NCBI GenBank assembly: GCA_003249585.1
Contig: QKIM01000262.1
Location: forward strand, 1-10,233
Source of the DNA: Deltaproteobacteria bacterium
GTDB lineage: Bacteria; Myxococcota_A; Polyangia; HGW-17
Reading direction: 5' to 3'
Length of the DNA: 10,233 nt
This document shows positions 1-5,779 of the stretch, in pieces. The position numbers and the translations under genes are program-made. The notes below the pieces were generated by a model. The model saw only the letters and a program-made list of their open reading frames with translations, searched no databases and was not told the origin of the DNA. Position 1 is the first letter of the stretch. Every line of letters starts with the position of its first letter.

Positions 1-1061
1 CGCACGATCTGCCAGATCTCGTTGCACAGGATGTCACACTCGCGTTCCATGGTTGGCGCGGCGATGATCTTGATGGAGGTGTCGGTGAGATGACCGTGGA
101 CGGCAGGATCATTGGCCAGAAGGGCTCGCTGCAGGGTTGACAGGCGGGTCTCTCCTTCGGGTTGCTCGAAGCAGGGTTCGTCATTATATCCCGAGAGAGA
201 GGCGAGGAATCTCAGATCCGCGGCGCCCACGCGACCGAGGGAGGAAAGCAGGGGATGGGCCGATGGGAGCTCTCCCGGCTCGTCCATGGTGGGCGCGTCC
301 TCCCAGAACGCCTCACAGGGGTTTATATAATAGACGATGCATTCAGTGGTCTGTGCCAGGGTGTGAAGGATCACCTGCCAGGAGCGGGGGATCTGGGCAA
401 GGGCGAAGAAGTGGACGGTCCTGACCGGAACACGCTGATCGTCGGGGAGCTCGGAAAACTCGGGCGGAAGGATCCACTTCGGTCCGCGCAGGGAGCTGCG
501 CAGTCCGCCATCCCCGAAGAGTTGGTGAAACAGCTCGCGCTGCCACCGCTCTGTCTGGGTGAGGAAGGGATCCGACTCCCGAAGGATACCGCGTCCTTGC
601 CTCCAGGAGAGCATGAGGTCCCACCTGTCGGTTATGTATTCCCAAAAGATATTACTCAGTTCTAAGGCCAGTTGTGCCATGCGGGCGTCACCCTGGGGGC
701 TGCGGAGCCGTTCCCCCGAGGGACCGAAAATCCAACGAACGACAGGCTCGAAGATCTGGGGCGCCCGCTCAAGGAGCAGGGGAAGGTTGGCGTTGAGAAG
801 GAGCTCCAGATGGGCCCGAGTGAGGATGCGGGCGGATCCAGGTGTGATAAGCTCCTGCAGCGCCTCCTCGAAGGTGCTGAACGCCATGGAGGGCAGATCT
901 CCACACTTTCGGGCCAGCTCCATCTTGAGCCAGGTGCCCGTAGCCTGGTTGGGGACGACGATATGACCGGGACCAAAAAGATCGGGGGCTGCTTCGCCGA
1001 GGGACACGGCGAGACGGTCCGCAAGGCGCGTCGGGCTGTTGGAGTGGAGCACCCTGAGCAT
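1..1061 (-). CDS. recC: RecBCD enzyme subunit RecC (exodeoxyribonuclease V gamma chain), N-terminal part, cut by left edge
   Basis: RecC is the Chi-recognising subunit of the RecBCD helicase-nuclease, which processes double-strand breaks in the cytoplasm. The minus frame stays open from here to the left edge, giving 353 codons of a family that is usually about 1100 residues. The start MLRVLHSN closely matches the E. coli RecC start (MLRVYHSN). It is followed by a 'VVPNQATGTWLKMELARK' stretch, the family's 'Q..GMAQWL' region. Further on, 'MAQLALELSNIFWEYITDRWDLMLSW' (about residues 131-156) is the RecC 'LAdLFdqY..yRpdWl..W' block. 'YYINPCEAFWED' (N247, P248, C249) is the RecC 'LNPC..yW' signature, and 'PTMERECDILCNEI' lies at the edge, where the family has its 'REvEvLhd' motif. 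An in-frame ATG at 1073, preceded by GAG, is an alternative start four codons upstream; I prefer 1061 by homology. recB and recD probably lie to the left. The gene is divergent from the S41/ligA unit. Confidence 0.93.
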   Translation of the reverse strand, partial: MLRVLHSNSPTRLADRLAVSLGEAAPDLFGPGHIVVPNQATGTWLKMELARKCGDLPSMAFSTFEEALQELITPGSARILTRAHLELLLNANLPLLLERAPQIFEPVVRWIFGPSGERLRSPQGDARMAQLALELSNIFWEYITDRWDLMLSWRQGRGILRESDPFLTQTERWQRELFHQLFGDGGLRSSLRGPKWILPPEFSELPDDQRVPVRTVHFFALAQIPRSWQVILHTLAQTTECIVYYINPCEAFWEDAPTMDEPGELPSAHPLLSSLGRVGAADLRFLASLSGYNDEPCFEQPEGETRLSTLQRALLANDPAVHGHLTDTSIKIIAAPTMERECDILCNEIWQIV

Positions 1062-1073
1062 GGGTGCGAGCAT

Positions 1074-1198
1074 AGGCTCTTTTGGCCGGGGAGGCTACTG
1101 AAATTCTGAGGGATGAGAGCCCGGTTTTCTGCGAACGGCCAGAGGATTGTGTGGTATGACAGGGGTCATTACCGACCTGAGGGTTCCGACACTGTTTC
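1074..1198. other. Divergent intergenic spacer between recC and the S41 peptidase gene
   Basis: This 125-bp spacer must carry the promoters for both divergent units. On the plus strand, TGGTATGAC at about 1152..1160 resembles a weak extended -10 (TG-n-TATGAC), but I see no matching -35 hexamer. A GAGGG run near 1180 is too far from the ATG at 1199 to be a confident ribosome-binding site. No promoter is called with confidence. Confidence 0.4.
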
Positions 1199-2578
1199 AT
1201 GCTGAAGATTCTTTCTCTGCTCCTCCTCATGCTCTTTGTCGGCTGCGATCGTCCGCCCCGACACGATCCACCGCCGCCGGAAAAGAGACCCCGCGAGGTC
1301 CCGTTGATCCTCCTCGAAGATCTGCGGTTTCTTCAAAAGACCATTGAGACGGTGCATCCATCACCCTTCACCATCTCTTCGCAGAAAGCCTTCCGGGAAT
1401 TTCTGTCCCGCGCCGGAGAAGGGCTCAGGGGGGATGAAGATCCCCTTGATCTGTGGAGACTGTGGGCGCCTGTCGTGGCCTCACTGGGTGATGCACACAC
1501 GAACCTTGTTCCGCCCACGGCATTGCTGAGGCAAAAGCTGCGGAAACATCCCGTCACCTTCCTGCCCTTCTCGCCCCTGTTGTACAAGGGGCGGATCTTT
1601 GTGCACACCAGCGCCGACAGGGACCTTCGAAAAAAAGACGAGATCCTCTCCATCAACGGGGAATCCGCCGCGGACCTCATGAAACGGCTCCTTGCCCCCA
1701 TTTCCCACGAACGCAGAGCCTACGCCGAGAGCAAGCTCGAGAACAATCTCCCCGGATTTTATTATATGATCACGGGGAATTCAGGTCCCTTCCGAATTCG
1801 CCTGGCCCGTGACGCGGCCCGTCTGGAGGTGAGGGTCGCTGGGGTATCCCACACGCTGGGGGGGCCTCGGATAGCCAGGGGAGCACGATCACCCTTCGTC
1901 CTTGACGTGCAGGGAAGGATCGCCCGGATCGAGATCAACGCCTTTGCCGATCACCGGGCCTTCACCGCCTTCCTCAAGAAGGCGTTTCAAGAAATAGCCG
2001 GGAAGGGGGTCCGTGTTCTCCTCATCGACCTCAGAGAAAACACCGGAGGAAACTCCCAGTTGGGTGATCTGCTCATCCAGCGCTGTTTTACCGGCACCTT
2101 CGTCCAGAATCTGGAGGTCTCCATCCGTGTGAGCCCCAAAACCCGCATGCTCTACAAAACTGTTCCCGGATTCTCCGGGGCAAAGGATGGGACCCTTTTT
2201 GGGGTCTATACCTACCGCGGCCCCTTCAAGACGCTCCGCCCCCGACCACCCTTCACTGCCGTGCATCTGATCACCGGGCCGGCCACCTTCTCCTCCGGAG
2301 TCATGTTCGCGGCAGCCTTCGCCAACTTCTCCACGGGGTCCATATTTGGTGAGGAAACGGGAGGCAACGCCAATCATTATGGTGATATGCTTCGATTTTC
2401 CCTTCCCAAAAGCGGCCTCGTCCTCACCGTCTCCCACAAACGCTTTGTCACCCGACGAGGCGCCAGGGGAGGGGTGAAACCGACGATCCCCGTCGTCCCC
2501 ACTCTGGAGCAGCGCTTCGGAGAGGGTGATCCCCAGCTCGACGCCATCCTCTCTCGGTTGAAGGAGCCCGCACCATGA
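1199..2578 (+). CDS. S41-family (tail-specific/tricorn-like) serine peptidase, predicted lipoprotein
   Basis: The product is 459 residues. A hydrophobic leader ending LMLFVGC gives a lipobox with the acylated Cys at 16, then a Pro/Arg-rich linker, so it is a predicted periplasmic lipoprotein. Residues about 35-110 form the N-terminal helical part and carry LGDAHT (D98, H100), the tricorn-type histidine motif. About 120-165, ending 'KKDEILSINGESAADLMKRL', is a PDZ-like segment. The peptidase core has IDLRENTGGN (276-285), the S41 'DLR.N.GG' strand, and TGPATFSSG with Ser365 aligning to the nucleophile of the family. E385 in GEETGG is the probable acidic residue. The Lys found 25 residues after the Ser in CtpA-type enzymes is absent (N390 or nearby), which suggests a Ser-His-Glu arrangement. 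'HYGDMLRFSLPKSGL' and 'VSHKRF' match Gram-positive and Gram-negative S41 lipoproteins. The substrate is unknown. The stop overlaps the ligA start as ATGA. Confidence 0.85.
   Translation: MLKILSLLLLMLFVGCDRPPRHDPPPPEKRPREVPLILLEDLRFLQKTIETVHPSPFTISSQKAFREFLSRAGEGLRGDEDPLDLWRLWAPVVASLGDAHTNLVPPTALLRQKLRKHPVTFLPFSPLLYKGRIFVHTSADRDLRKKDEILSINGESAADLMKRLLAPISHERRAYAESKLENNLPGFYYMITGNSGPFRIRLARDAARLEVRVAGVSHTLGGPRIARGARSPFVLDVQGRIARIEINAFADHRAFTAFLKKAFQEIAGKGVRVLLIDLRENTGGNSQLGDLLIQRCFTGTFVQNLEVSIRVSPKTRMLYKTVPGFSGAKDGTLFGVYTYRGPFKTLRPRPPFTAVHLITGPATFSSGVMFAAAFANFSTGSIFGEETGGNANHYGDMLRFSLPKSGLVLTVSHKRFVTRRGARGGVKPTIPVVPTLEQRFGEGDPQLDAILSRLKEPAP
2561..2566 (+). promoter_or_regulatory. Ribosome-binding site for ligA, inside the end of the S41 gene
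   Basis: AAGGAG stands 8 nt before the ligA ATG at 2575. It is a near-consensus Shine-Dalgarno sequence and lies within the coding sequence of the upstream gene. It fixes the ligA start and, with the ATGA overlap, suggests translational coupling. Confidence 0.75.
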
Positions 2579-4752
2579 CCCTCGCCACGAAAGACCGCAC
2601 GCAGCGCTACCTGAAGCTGTGCCGTGAGATAGACCGGCACGACCGGCTCTATTACAAGGAATTCGCACCGGAGATCTCCGACCAGGCCTACGACGACCTC
2701 ATGCGTGAGCTCAAGGCCATGGAAGCCGGAGATCCTTCGCTGGTGGCTCCCTTCTCCCCGACGCAACGTGTGGGGTCTCCCCTGGCCGAGGGGGAGGGGT
2801 TTGAGAAGGTCGGTCACGAAGTCCCCCTGCTCTCGTTGTCCAACACCTATAATATAGGGGAGGTGGACAAGTTCATCCAGCGCATGGTCAAGGGACTCTC
2901 GGGGGAAGGGGAGGGTGTGCAGCTGGTCGTGGAGCCGAAATATGACGGCATCTCCATTGAGTTGATCTATGAAAACGGGGTCTTCACCCGGGCGGTGACG
3001 CGCGGGGACGGTGTCACGGGTGATGACATCACCGCCAATGTGCGCACGGTGCGGGATCTCCCCATGCTGCTCCCTCCGCCGTTCCCTTCGCGGCTCGTGG
3101 TGCGCGGAGAGATCTATATGACCTTCGAGAATTTCGAACAGCTCAATGTAGGGCGTGAGGCGACAGGGGAGGCGCTCTTCATGAACCCTCGAAACGCCGC
3201 CGGTGGCAGCCTGCATCTCAAGGATCCCCGGGAGACGGCCAGCCGGAACCTGCGCTGTTTCGTATACGACATCCTCTCCAGCCACGCCCAGTACCCCACG
3301 CACCTCTCGGTTCTCTCTGCTCTGAAGAACATGGGTTTCTCCCTGGAAGCAAGCCCGGATGTCGTGGATGCCGGGACTCCCTATGTCGAAACGCTGTCCT
3401 CCCTCGTCGCGCTGTGGGACGAAAAGCGGCTGACGCTCCCCTACCCCGTGGATGGGCTGGTCTTCAAGGTGAACAGCCTCGCGCAGCGGGAGATCCTGGG
3501 AACCAATGTCAAGGATCCCCGCTGGGGGTTTGCCTTCAAGTTTGCCGCCGACCGCCTGCCCACCCGCCTGCTCACGGTGGAGTTTCAGGTGGGGCGTACG
3601 GGCGCCGTCACCCCTGTGGCCATCCTCGACCCCGTGCTCCTGGATGGCTCCCGGGTCAGCCGTGCTTCCCTCCATAACTTTGAATTTATGGAAAATCTCA
3701 ATCTTGAGATCAACGACGTCGTGCTGGTCGAGAAGGCCGCTGAGATCATCCCCCAGGTCGTTTCGGTTGAGGCAAAAAGTGCAGCGAGTCGCCCCATCGA
3801 CGTGCCCCGAGAGTGTCCGGTCTGTGGGGAGCCGCTGATCCGAAAGCGGCTGAAGCCCAAGCGTAAAACAGACTCCGAGGGGCCTCTGGAGAAGACGTGG
3901 CGGTGCGAAAACCCGACCTGCCCCGCCATCCTGGAACAGACCATCCTCCACTTCGTGGGCCGCGACAACATGAACATCGACGCCCTCGGAGAGAAGCTCG
4001 TTGCCCAGCTGGCGGGCCGCGGACTCGTGACCAGACCCTCGGATCTCTTCACCCTCACCCTCGAGCAGCTCATGACCCTCGAGCGTATGGGTGAGAAGCT
4101 GGCACGGAAGATCCTTGCAGCCATTGAAGCCAGCCGGAAGCTCCCGTTCGCCCGGGTTCTCGGAGGATTGGGCATCCCCGGTGTCGGCCGCGCCACGGCA
4201 CGGCCGCTTGCCGAGTATTTCAAGGATTTCGATGGACTGTTGGCCATCACACAGCAGAATTCCGACGAGCAGGAGACCGCGCTGCGGGAGATCTTCGGGG
4301 TCGGAGAGATCCTGGCCCACGATGTCGTGGAGTGGATCCTCAAGGATGTGTCGCGTGCCGAGATCCGAAGGCTGAAGGATCTGCTCGCGCTGGAGGTGAC
4401 CGCGACATCGGGAGCCCTGACAGGACTCAGGTTCTGTGTGACCGGCAGCCTGAGCCTGCCGCGCCCGGAGCTGCACAGGCGCATCGAGGAGGCTGGAGGT
4501 GAGGTAGCCACAGGGGTCTCGAAGACGCTGGACTATCTGGTGTGCGGTGAGAAGGCGGGTTCCAAGAAGAAAAAGGCCGAGGTGCTTGGCATAAAGATCC
4601 TCTCAGAGGCTGAGTTCTTCACCCTTTTGGAGAGGCCGCATCCCTCGGGAGAGTCGTCACAGGAACCTTCTGATCAGGCTCCGGGGAGTACTCCACAGGA
4701 TCCCTCTGTGGACTCTCCCAGAGTGACCGGGCAGCTGGGGCTCGAACTCTAG
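2575..4752 (+). CDS. ligA: NAD(+)-dependent DNA ligase LigA
   Basis: LigA seals nicks in duplex DNA using NAD+, during replication and repair. At 725 residues it is slightly longer than the usual 670. Order of domains: the Ia NMN-binding domain (about 8-75, with 'DRLYYKE..PEISDQAYDDLMREL'); the adenylation domain with the catalytic KYDG (Lys122, Asp124), NPRNAAGGS, VDGLVFKVN and 'DPRWGFAFKF'; and the OB fold ('VGRTGAVTPVAILDPV', 'SLHNFEFMENLNLEINDVVLVEKAAEIIPQV'). A zinc finger follows with C414, C417, C444 and C449; the C-x26-C gap is longer than the x14 of E. coli because of a basic insert. Then come helix-hairpin-helix repeats ('MGEKLARKIL', 'GLGIPGVGRATA') and a BRCT domain (about 613-686). 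A Ser/Pro-rich tail (about 687-725) is not part of the core family. All catalytic motifs are intact. It is translated after the S41 gene (ATGA overlap) and followed by a terminator. Confidence 0.98.
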   Translation: MTLATKDRTQRYLKLCREIDRHDRLYYKEFAPEISDQAYDDLMRELKAMEAGDPSLVAPFSPTQRVGSPLAEGEGFEKVGHEVPLLSLSNTYNIGEVDKFIQRMVKGLSGEGEGVQLVVEPKYDGISIELIYENGVFTRAVTRGDGVTGDDITANVRTVRDLPMLLPPPFPSRLVVRGEIYMTFENFEQLNVGREATGEALFMNPRNAAGGSLHLKDPRETASRNLRCFVYDILSSHAQYPTHLSVLSALKNMGFSLEASPDVVDAGTPYVETLSSLVALWDEKRLTLPYPVDGLVFKVNSLAQREILGTNVKDPRWGFAFKFAADRLPTRLLTVEFQVGRTGAVTPVAILDPVLLDGSRVSRASLHNFEFMENLNLEINDVVLVEKAAEIIPQVVSVEAKSAASRPIDVPRECPVCGEPLIRKRLKPKRKTDSEGPLEKTWRCENPTCPAILEQTILHFVGRDNMNIDALGEKLVAQLAGRGLVTRPSDLFTLTLEQLMTLERMGEKLARKILAAIEASRKLPFARVLGGLGIPGVGRATARPLAEYFKDFDGLLAITQQNSDEQETALREIFGVGEILAHDVVEWILKDVSRAEIRRLKDLLALEVTATSGALTGLRFCVTGSLSLPRPELHRRIEEAGGEVATGVSKTLDYLVCGEKAGSKKKKAEVLGIKILSEAEFFTLLERPHPSGESSQEPSDQAPGSTPQDPSVDSPRVTGQLGLEL

Positions 4753-4755
4753 AGC

Positions 4756-4795
4756 AAAAAAAAACCCCTGGGGACCATTCCTCAGGGGCTTTTTT
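4756..4795. terminator. Bidirectional rho-independent terminator
   Basis: A 9-bp stem (4765..4773 with 4780..4788, one G-T wobble) with loop ACCATT is flanked by nine A on the left and six T (4790..4795) on the right. Rightwards it ends the S41-ligA transcript 4 nt after the stop codon. Leftwards it is stronger, with GC-rich stem then nine T, and would end any transcript coming from the tmk side or from the spacer. Confidence 0.93.
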
Positions 4796-4920
4796 GGGAA
4801 AGGGATGAATCGGCCCTGCGCCATTGCAGGTCACCATGAAAAAGGAGGACAAAACACCCCGCGAGGGGCATGAAACGTCGTGATCAGCGGTCCGATGCGC
4901 GGCAGGCGCCCGAAACGAAT

Positions 4921-4964
4921 ATGTATAGGGTACCCCGGGGCTTGCGCCCCGGGGCCCGATACAT
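4921..4964 (-). repeat. Long GC-rich imperfect hairpin with a GNRA loop on the minus strand
   Basis: Perfect 9-bp arms CCCCGGGGC/GCCCCGGGG (4933..4941 and 4946..4954) are extended by GGG/CCC across a 2-nt bulge, then by ATGTAT/ATACAT (4921..4926 and 4959..4964) across one mismatch, making about 18 bp in total. The loop reads GCAA on the minus strand, a GNRA tetraloop, and TTGC on the plus strand, which favours a leftward RNA. No T-run follows on either side, so it is not a terminator. It could be a dispersed palindromic (REP-like) element; copy number cannot be judged here. Confidence 0.7.
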
Positions 4965-5036
4965 GAAGAAGAGAATCTCTCCCGGGCACCATTACCCGGA
5001 AGCACCATGAAGAGAACCAATCATGAGAACCTGCAA

Positions 5037-5045
5037 ATTATAACA
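5037..5045 (-). promoter_or_regulatory. Perfect extended -10 element, leftward promoter candidate
   Basis: The minus strand reads TGTTATAAT, an exact match to the sigma70 extended -10 consensus (TG-n-TATAAT). The expected -35 window holds no TTGACA-like hexamer; instead it lies inside an inverted repeat. Extended -10 promoters can work without a -35. The only thing downstream before the terminator is the hairpin-rich spacer. Confidence 0.45.
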
Positions 5046-5049
5046 GGGG

Positions 5050-5073
5050 AGGGCAGGGGCCTATTCCTGCCCT
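5050..5073. promoter_or_regulatory. Inverted repeat AGGGCAGG-n8-CCTGCCCT, possible operator
   Basis: Two perfect 8-bp arms (5050..5057 and 5066..5073) are separated by 8 bp. Relative to a start near 5030 they cover about -20 to -43, that is, the -35 region of the leftward promoter candidate. This placement would suit a dimeric regulator. The alternative is an RNA hairpin in the tmk 3' region, but no T-run follows it leftwards. Rightwards, a T7 run lies 15 nt beyond the stem, too far for a standard terminator. Confidence 0.4.
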
Positions 5074-5172
5074 GTGGATGTTTGCCGCTTTTTTTGTCAG
5101 TTTTTTGGGATATTTTGTTCTAACACATTGTAAATGCAGTAAAATAAAATTCAGGATAAGAAGGCGCGCTGC
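5074..5172. other. AT-rich gene-free segment downstream of tmk
   Basis: This segment lies beyond the tmk stop. From about 5089 to 5160 it is strikingly AT-rich (T7, T6 and 'aaaataaaat' runs) in otherwise GC-rich DNA. It lies upstream of the leftward promoter candidate. I see no coding frame of its own and no confident promoter hexamer pair on either strand. Confidence 0.5.
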
Positions 5173-5772
5173 TCAAAGGAGGGGAGCGATGCAGGACAGC
5201 GCCTGTTGGGTGAGGACGTCGGGAGTGTCCTCCCCACTGAAACGAACCGATGCTCCAGGCCATTTGGCGAGCATTTCCAGGTAGTTTTCACGGACTCGAC
5301 GCTGGAAGTCCAGTCGCTCGAGGCGTTCGAGGGTCTTCCCACGGGCGGTGATGCGGGCCATGGCGACATCGGGGTCGATGTCCACGTAGATGAGCAGGTC
5401 GGGGAGGGGGACCCGGTCATTGAGGCTCCGCACCCAGGCCGGGTCCTCTCCGATGGACTGGTAGGCCATGGAGGAGAGGATATAGCGGTCCGAGAGCACG
5501 ACGACCCCTTCGGCCAGTGCGGGCTGGATCTCCGTGAGGACATGCAGGCGCCGGTCTGCGGCGAAGAGCAGGGCGAGGGTCGTAGAATCGGGCTCCAGCG
5601 GGTGATCGGGAGAGAGCATCCTGCGGATGAAGAGGCCTACCTCACCTCTCGACGGCTCGGAGGTGATGTGCACCTTGTGGCCCTCGGCGGTGAGACGGTC
5701 CTGGAGATTGTGCATGAGCGTGGTGGTCCCCGCTCCGTCTATGCCCTCGATGGCGATGAAGGGAGATGTCAT
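5173..5772 (-). CDS. tmk: Thymidylate kinase (dTMP kinase) with a variant P-loop
   Basis: It phosphorylates dTMP to dTDP for DNA synthesis in the cytoplasm. At 199 residues it has the usual length. The start MTSPFIAIEGIDGAGTTT is chosen because the P-loop then begins at residue 10 as in the family; an upstream in-frame ATG at 5814 would add 14 atypical residues and overlap the preceding gene. The P-loop reads G10-IDGAG-T16-T17, so the Walker A lysine is a threonine. Other motifs are present: 'SEPSRGEVG..IRR' (38-51, the dTMP-site EP motif in an EPS form), 'LSDRYILSSMAYQ' (DRY 95-97), and the LID 'RITARGKTLERLER' (140-153, with K146 and several Arg), followed by 'FQRRVRENYLEM'. The start lies 7 nt after the stop of the barrel gene, so the two are cotranscribed. 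A weak GGTAGGG-type ribosome-binding site precedes it. From memory, GTTT-type Tmk proteins occur in some deltaproteobacteria and spirochaetes, so this is probably a functional subfamily. Confidence 0.93.
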   Translation of the reverse strand: MTSPFIAIEGIDGAGTTTLMHNLQDRLTAEGHKVHITSEPSRGEVGLFIRRMLSPDHPLEPDSTTLALLFAADRRLHVLTEIQPALAEGVVVLSDRYILSSMAYQSIGEDPAWVRSLNDRVPLPDLLIYVDIDPDVAMARITARGKTLERLERLDFQRRVRENYLEMLAKWPGASVRFSGEDTPDVLTQQALSCIAPLL

Positions 5773-5779
5773 GGGTGCC

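Larger units (their letters stand above)
4756..5032 (-). ncRNA. Candidate structured noncoding RNA read leftwards (unrecognised family)
   Basis: This call is inferred from structure. On the minus strand, a perfect extended -10 (TGTTATAAT, 5045..5037) would start RNA near 5030-5032, and the T9 terminator at 4756..4795 would end it, giving about 275 nt. The ends are complementary: minus-strand TTGCAGGT (5036..5029) with ACCTGCAA (4831..4824), continued after a 3-nt near-matched step by CATGA (5025..5021) with TCATG (4839..4835). Inside lie a CCGGG/CCCGG hairpin (4982..4999), which AGAGA/TCTCT can extend; a long GC-rich hairpin capped by GCAA (4921..4964); and a 4-bp hairpin at 4857..4868. Against it, the first four bases of the closing stem fall between the -10 and the expected start, and a local CCTGC/GCAGG hairpin competes with the closing stem. 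I found no motif of tmRNA, RNase P or SRP RNA. 6S RNA, which also has paired ends, cannot be excluded. It could instead be the 3' untranslated region of tmk. Confidence 0.35.

Noticed and set aside
162..665. A 167-codon plus frame opposite recC
   Set aside because: The minus strand carries an unbroken recC with family motifs through the same bases, so this is its shadow.
2377..4476. A 699-codon open frame antisense to ligA
   Set aside because: It is the complement of a clearly real, motif-complete ligA in GC-rich DNA, where the opposite strand is often free of stops. Its product has no recognisable domain or sensible composition.
4836..4883. A 15-codon plus-strand frame (ATG AAA AAG GAG ...)
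   Set aside because: It has no ribosome-binding site or promoter and follows directly after a strong terminator. It is expected by chance.
4619..5020. A 133-codon minus frame across the ligA end and the spacer
   Set aside because: It runs through the terminator hairpin and the GC-rich palindrome, has no domain-like sequence and overlaps ligA. The spacer signals fit RNA structure better.
4756..5032. tmRNA, RNase P RNA or SRP RNA in the spacer
   Set aside because: The T-arm GGTTCGA, the RNase P GAAAGTCC block and the SRP GGAAGGAAGCAGCC block are not present on either strand.
5050..5095. Plus-strand terminator made of the 5050..5073 stem and the T7 run
   Set aside because: The T-run starts 15 nt after the stem and no plus-strand gene needs it.
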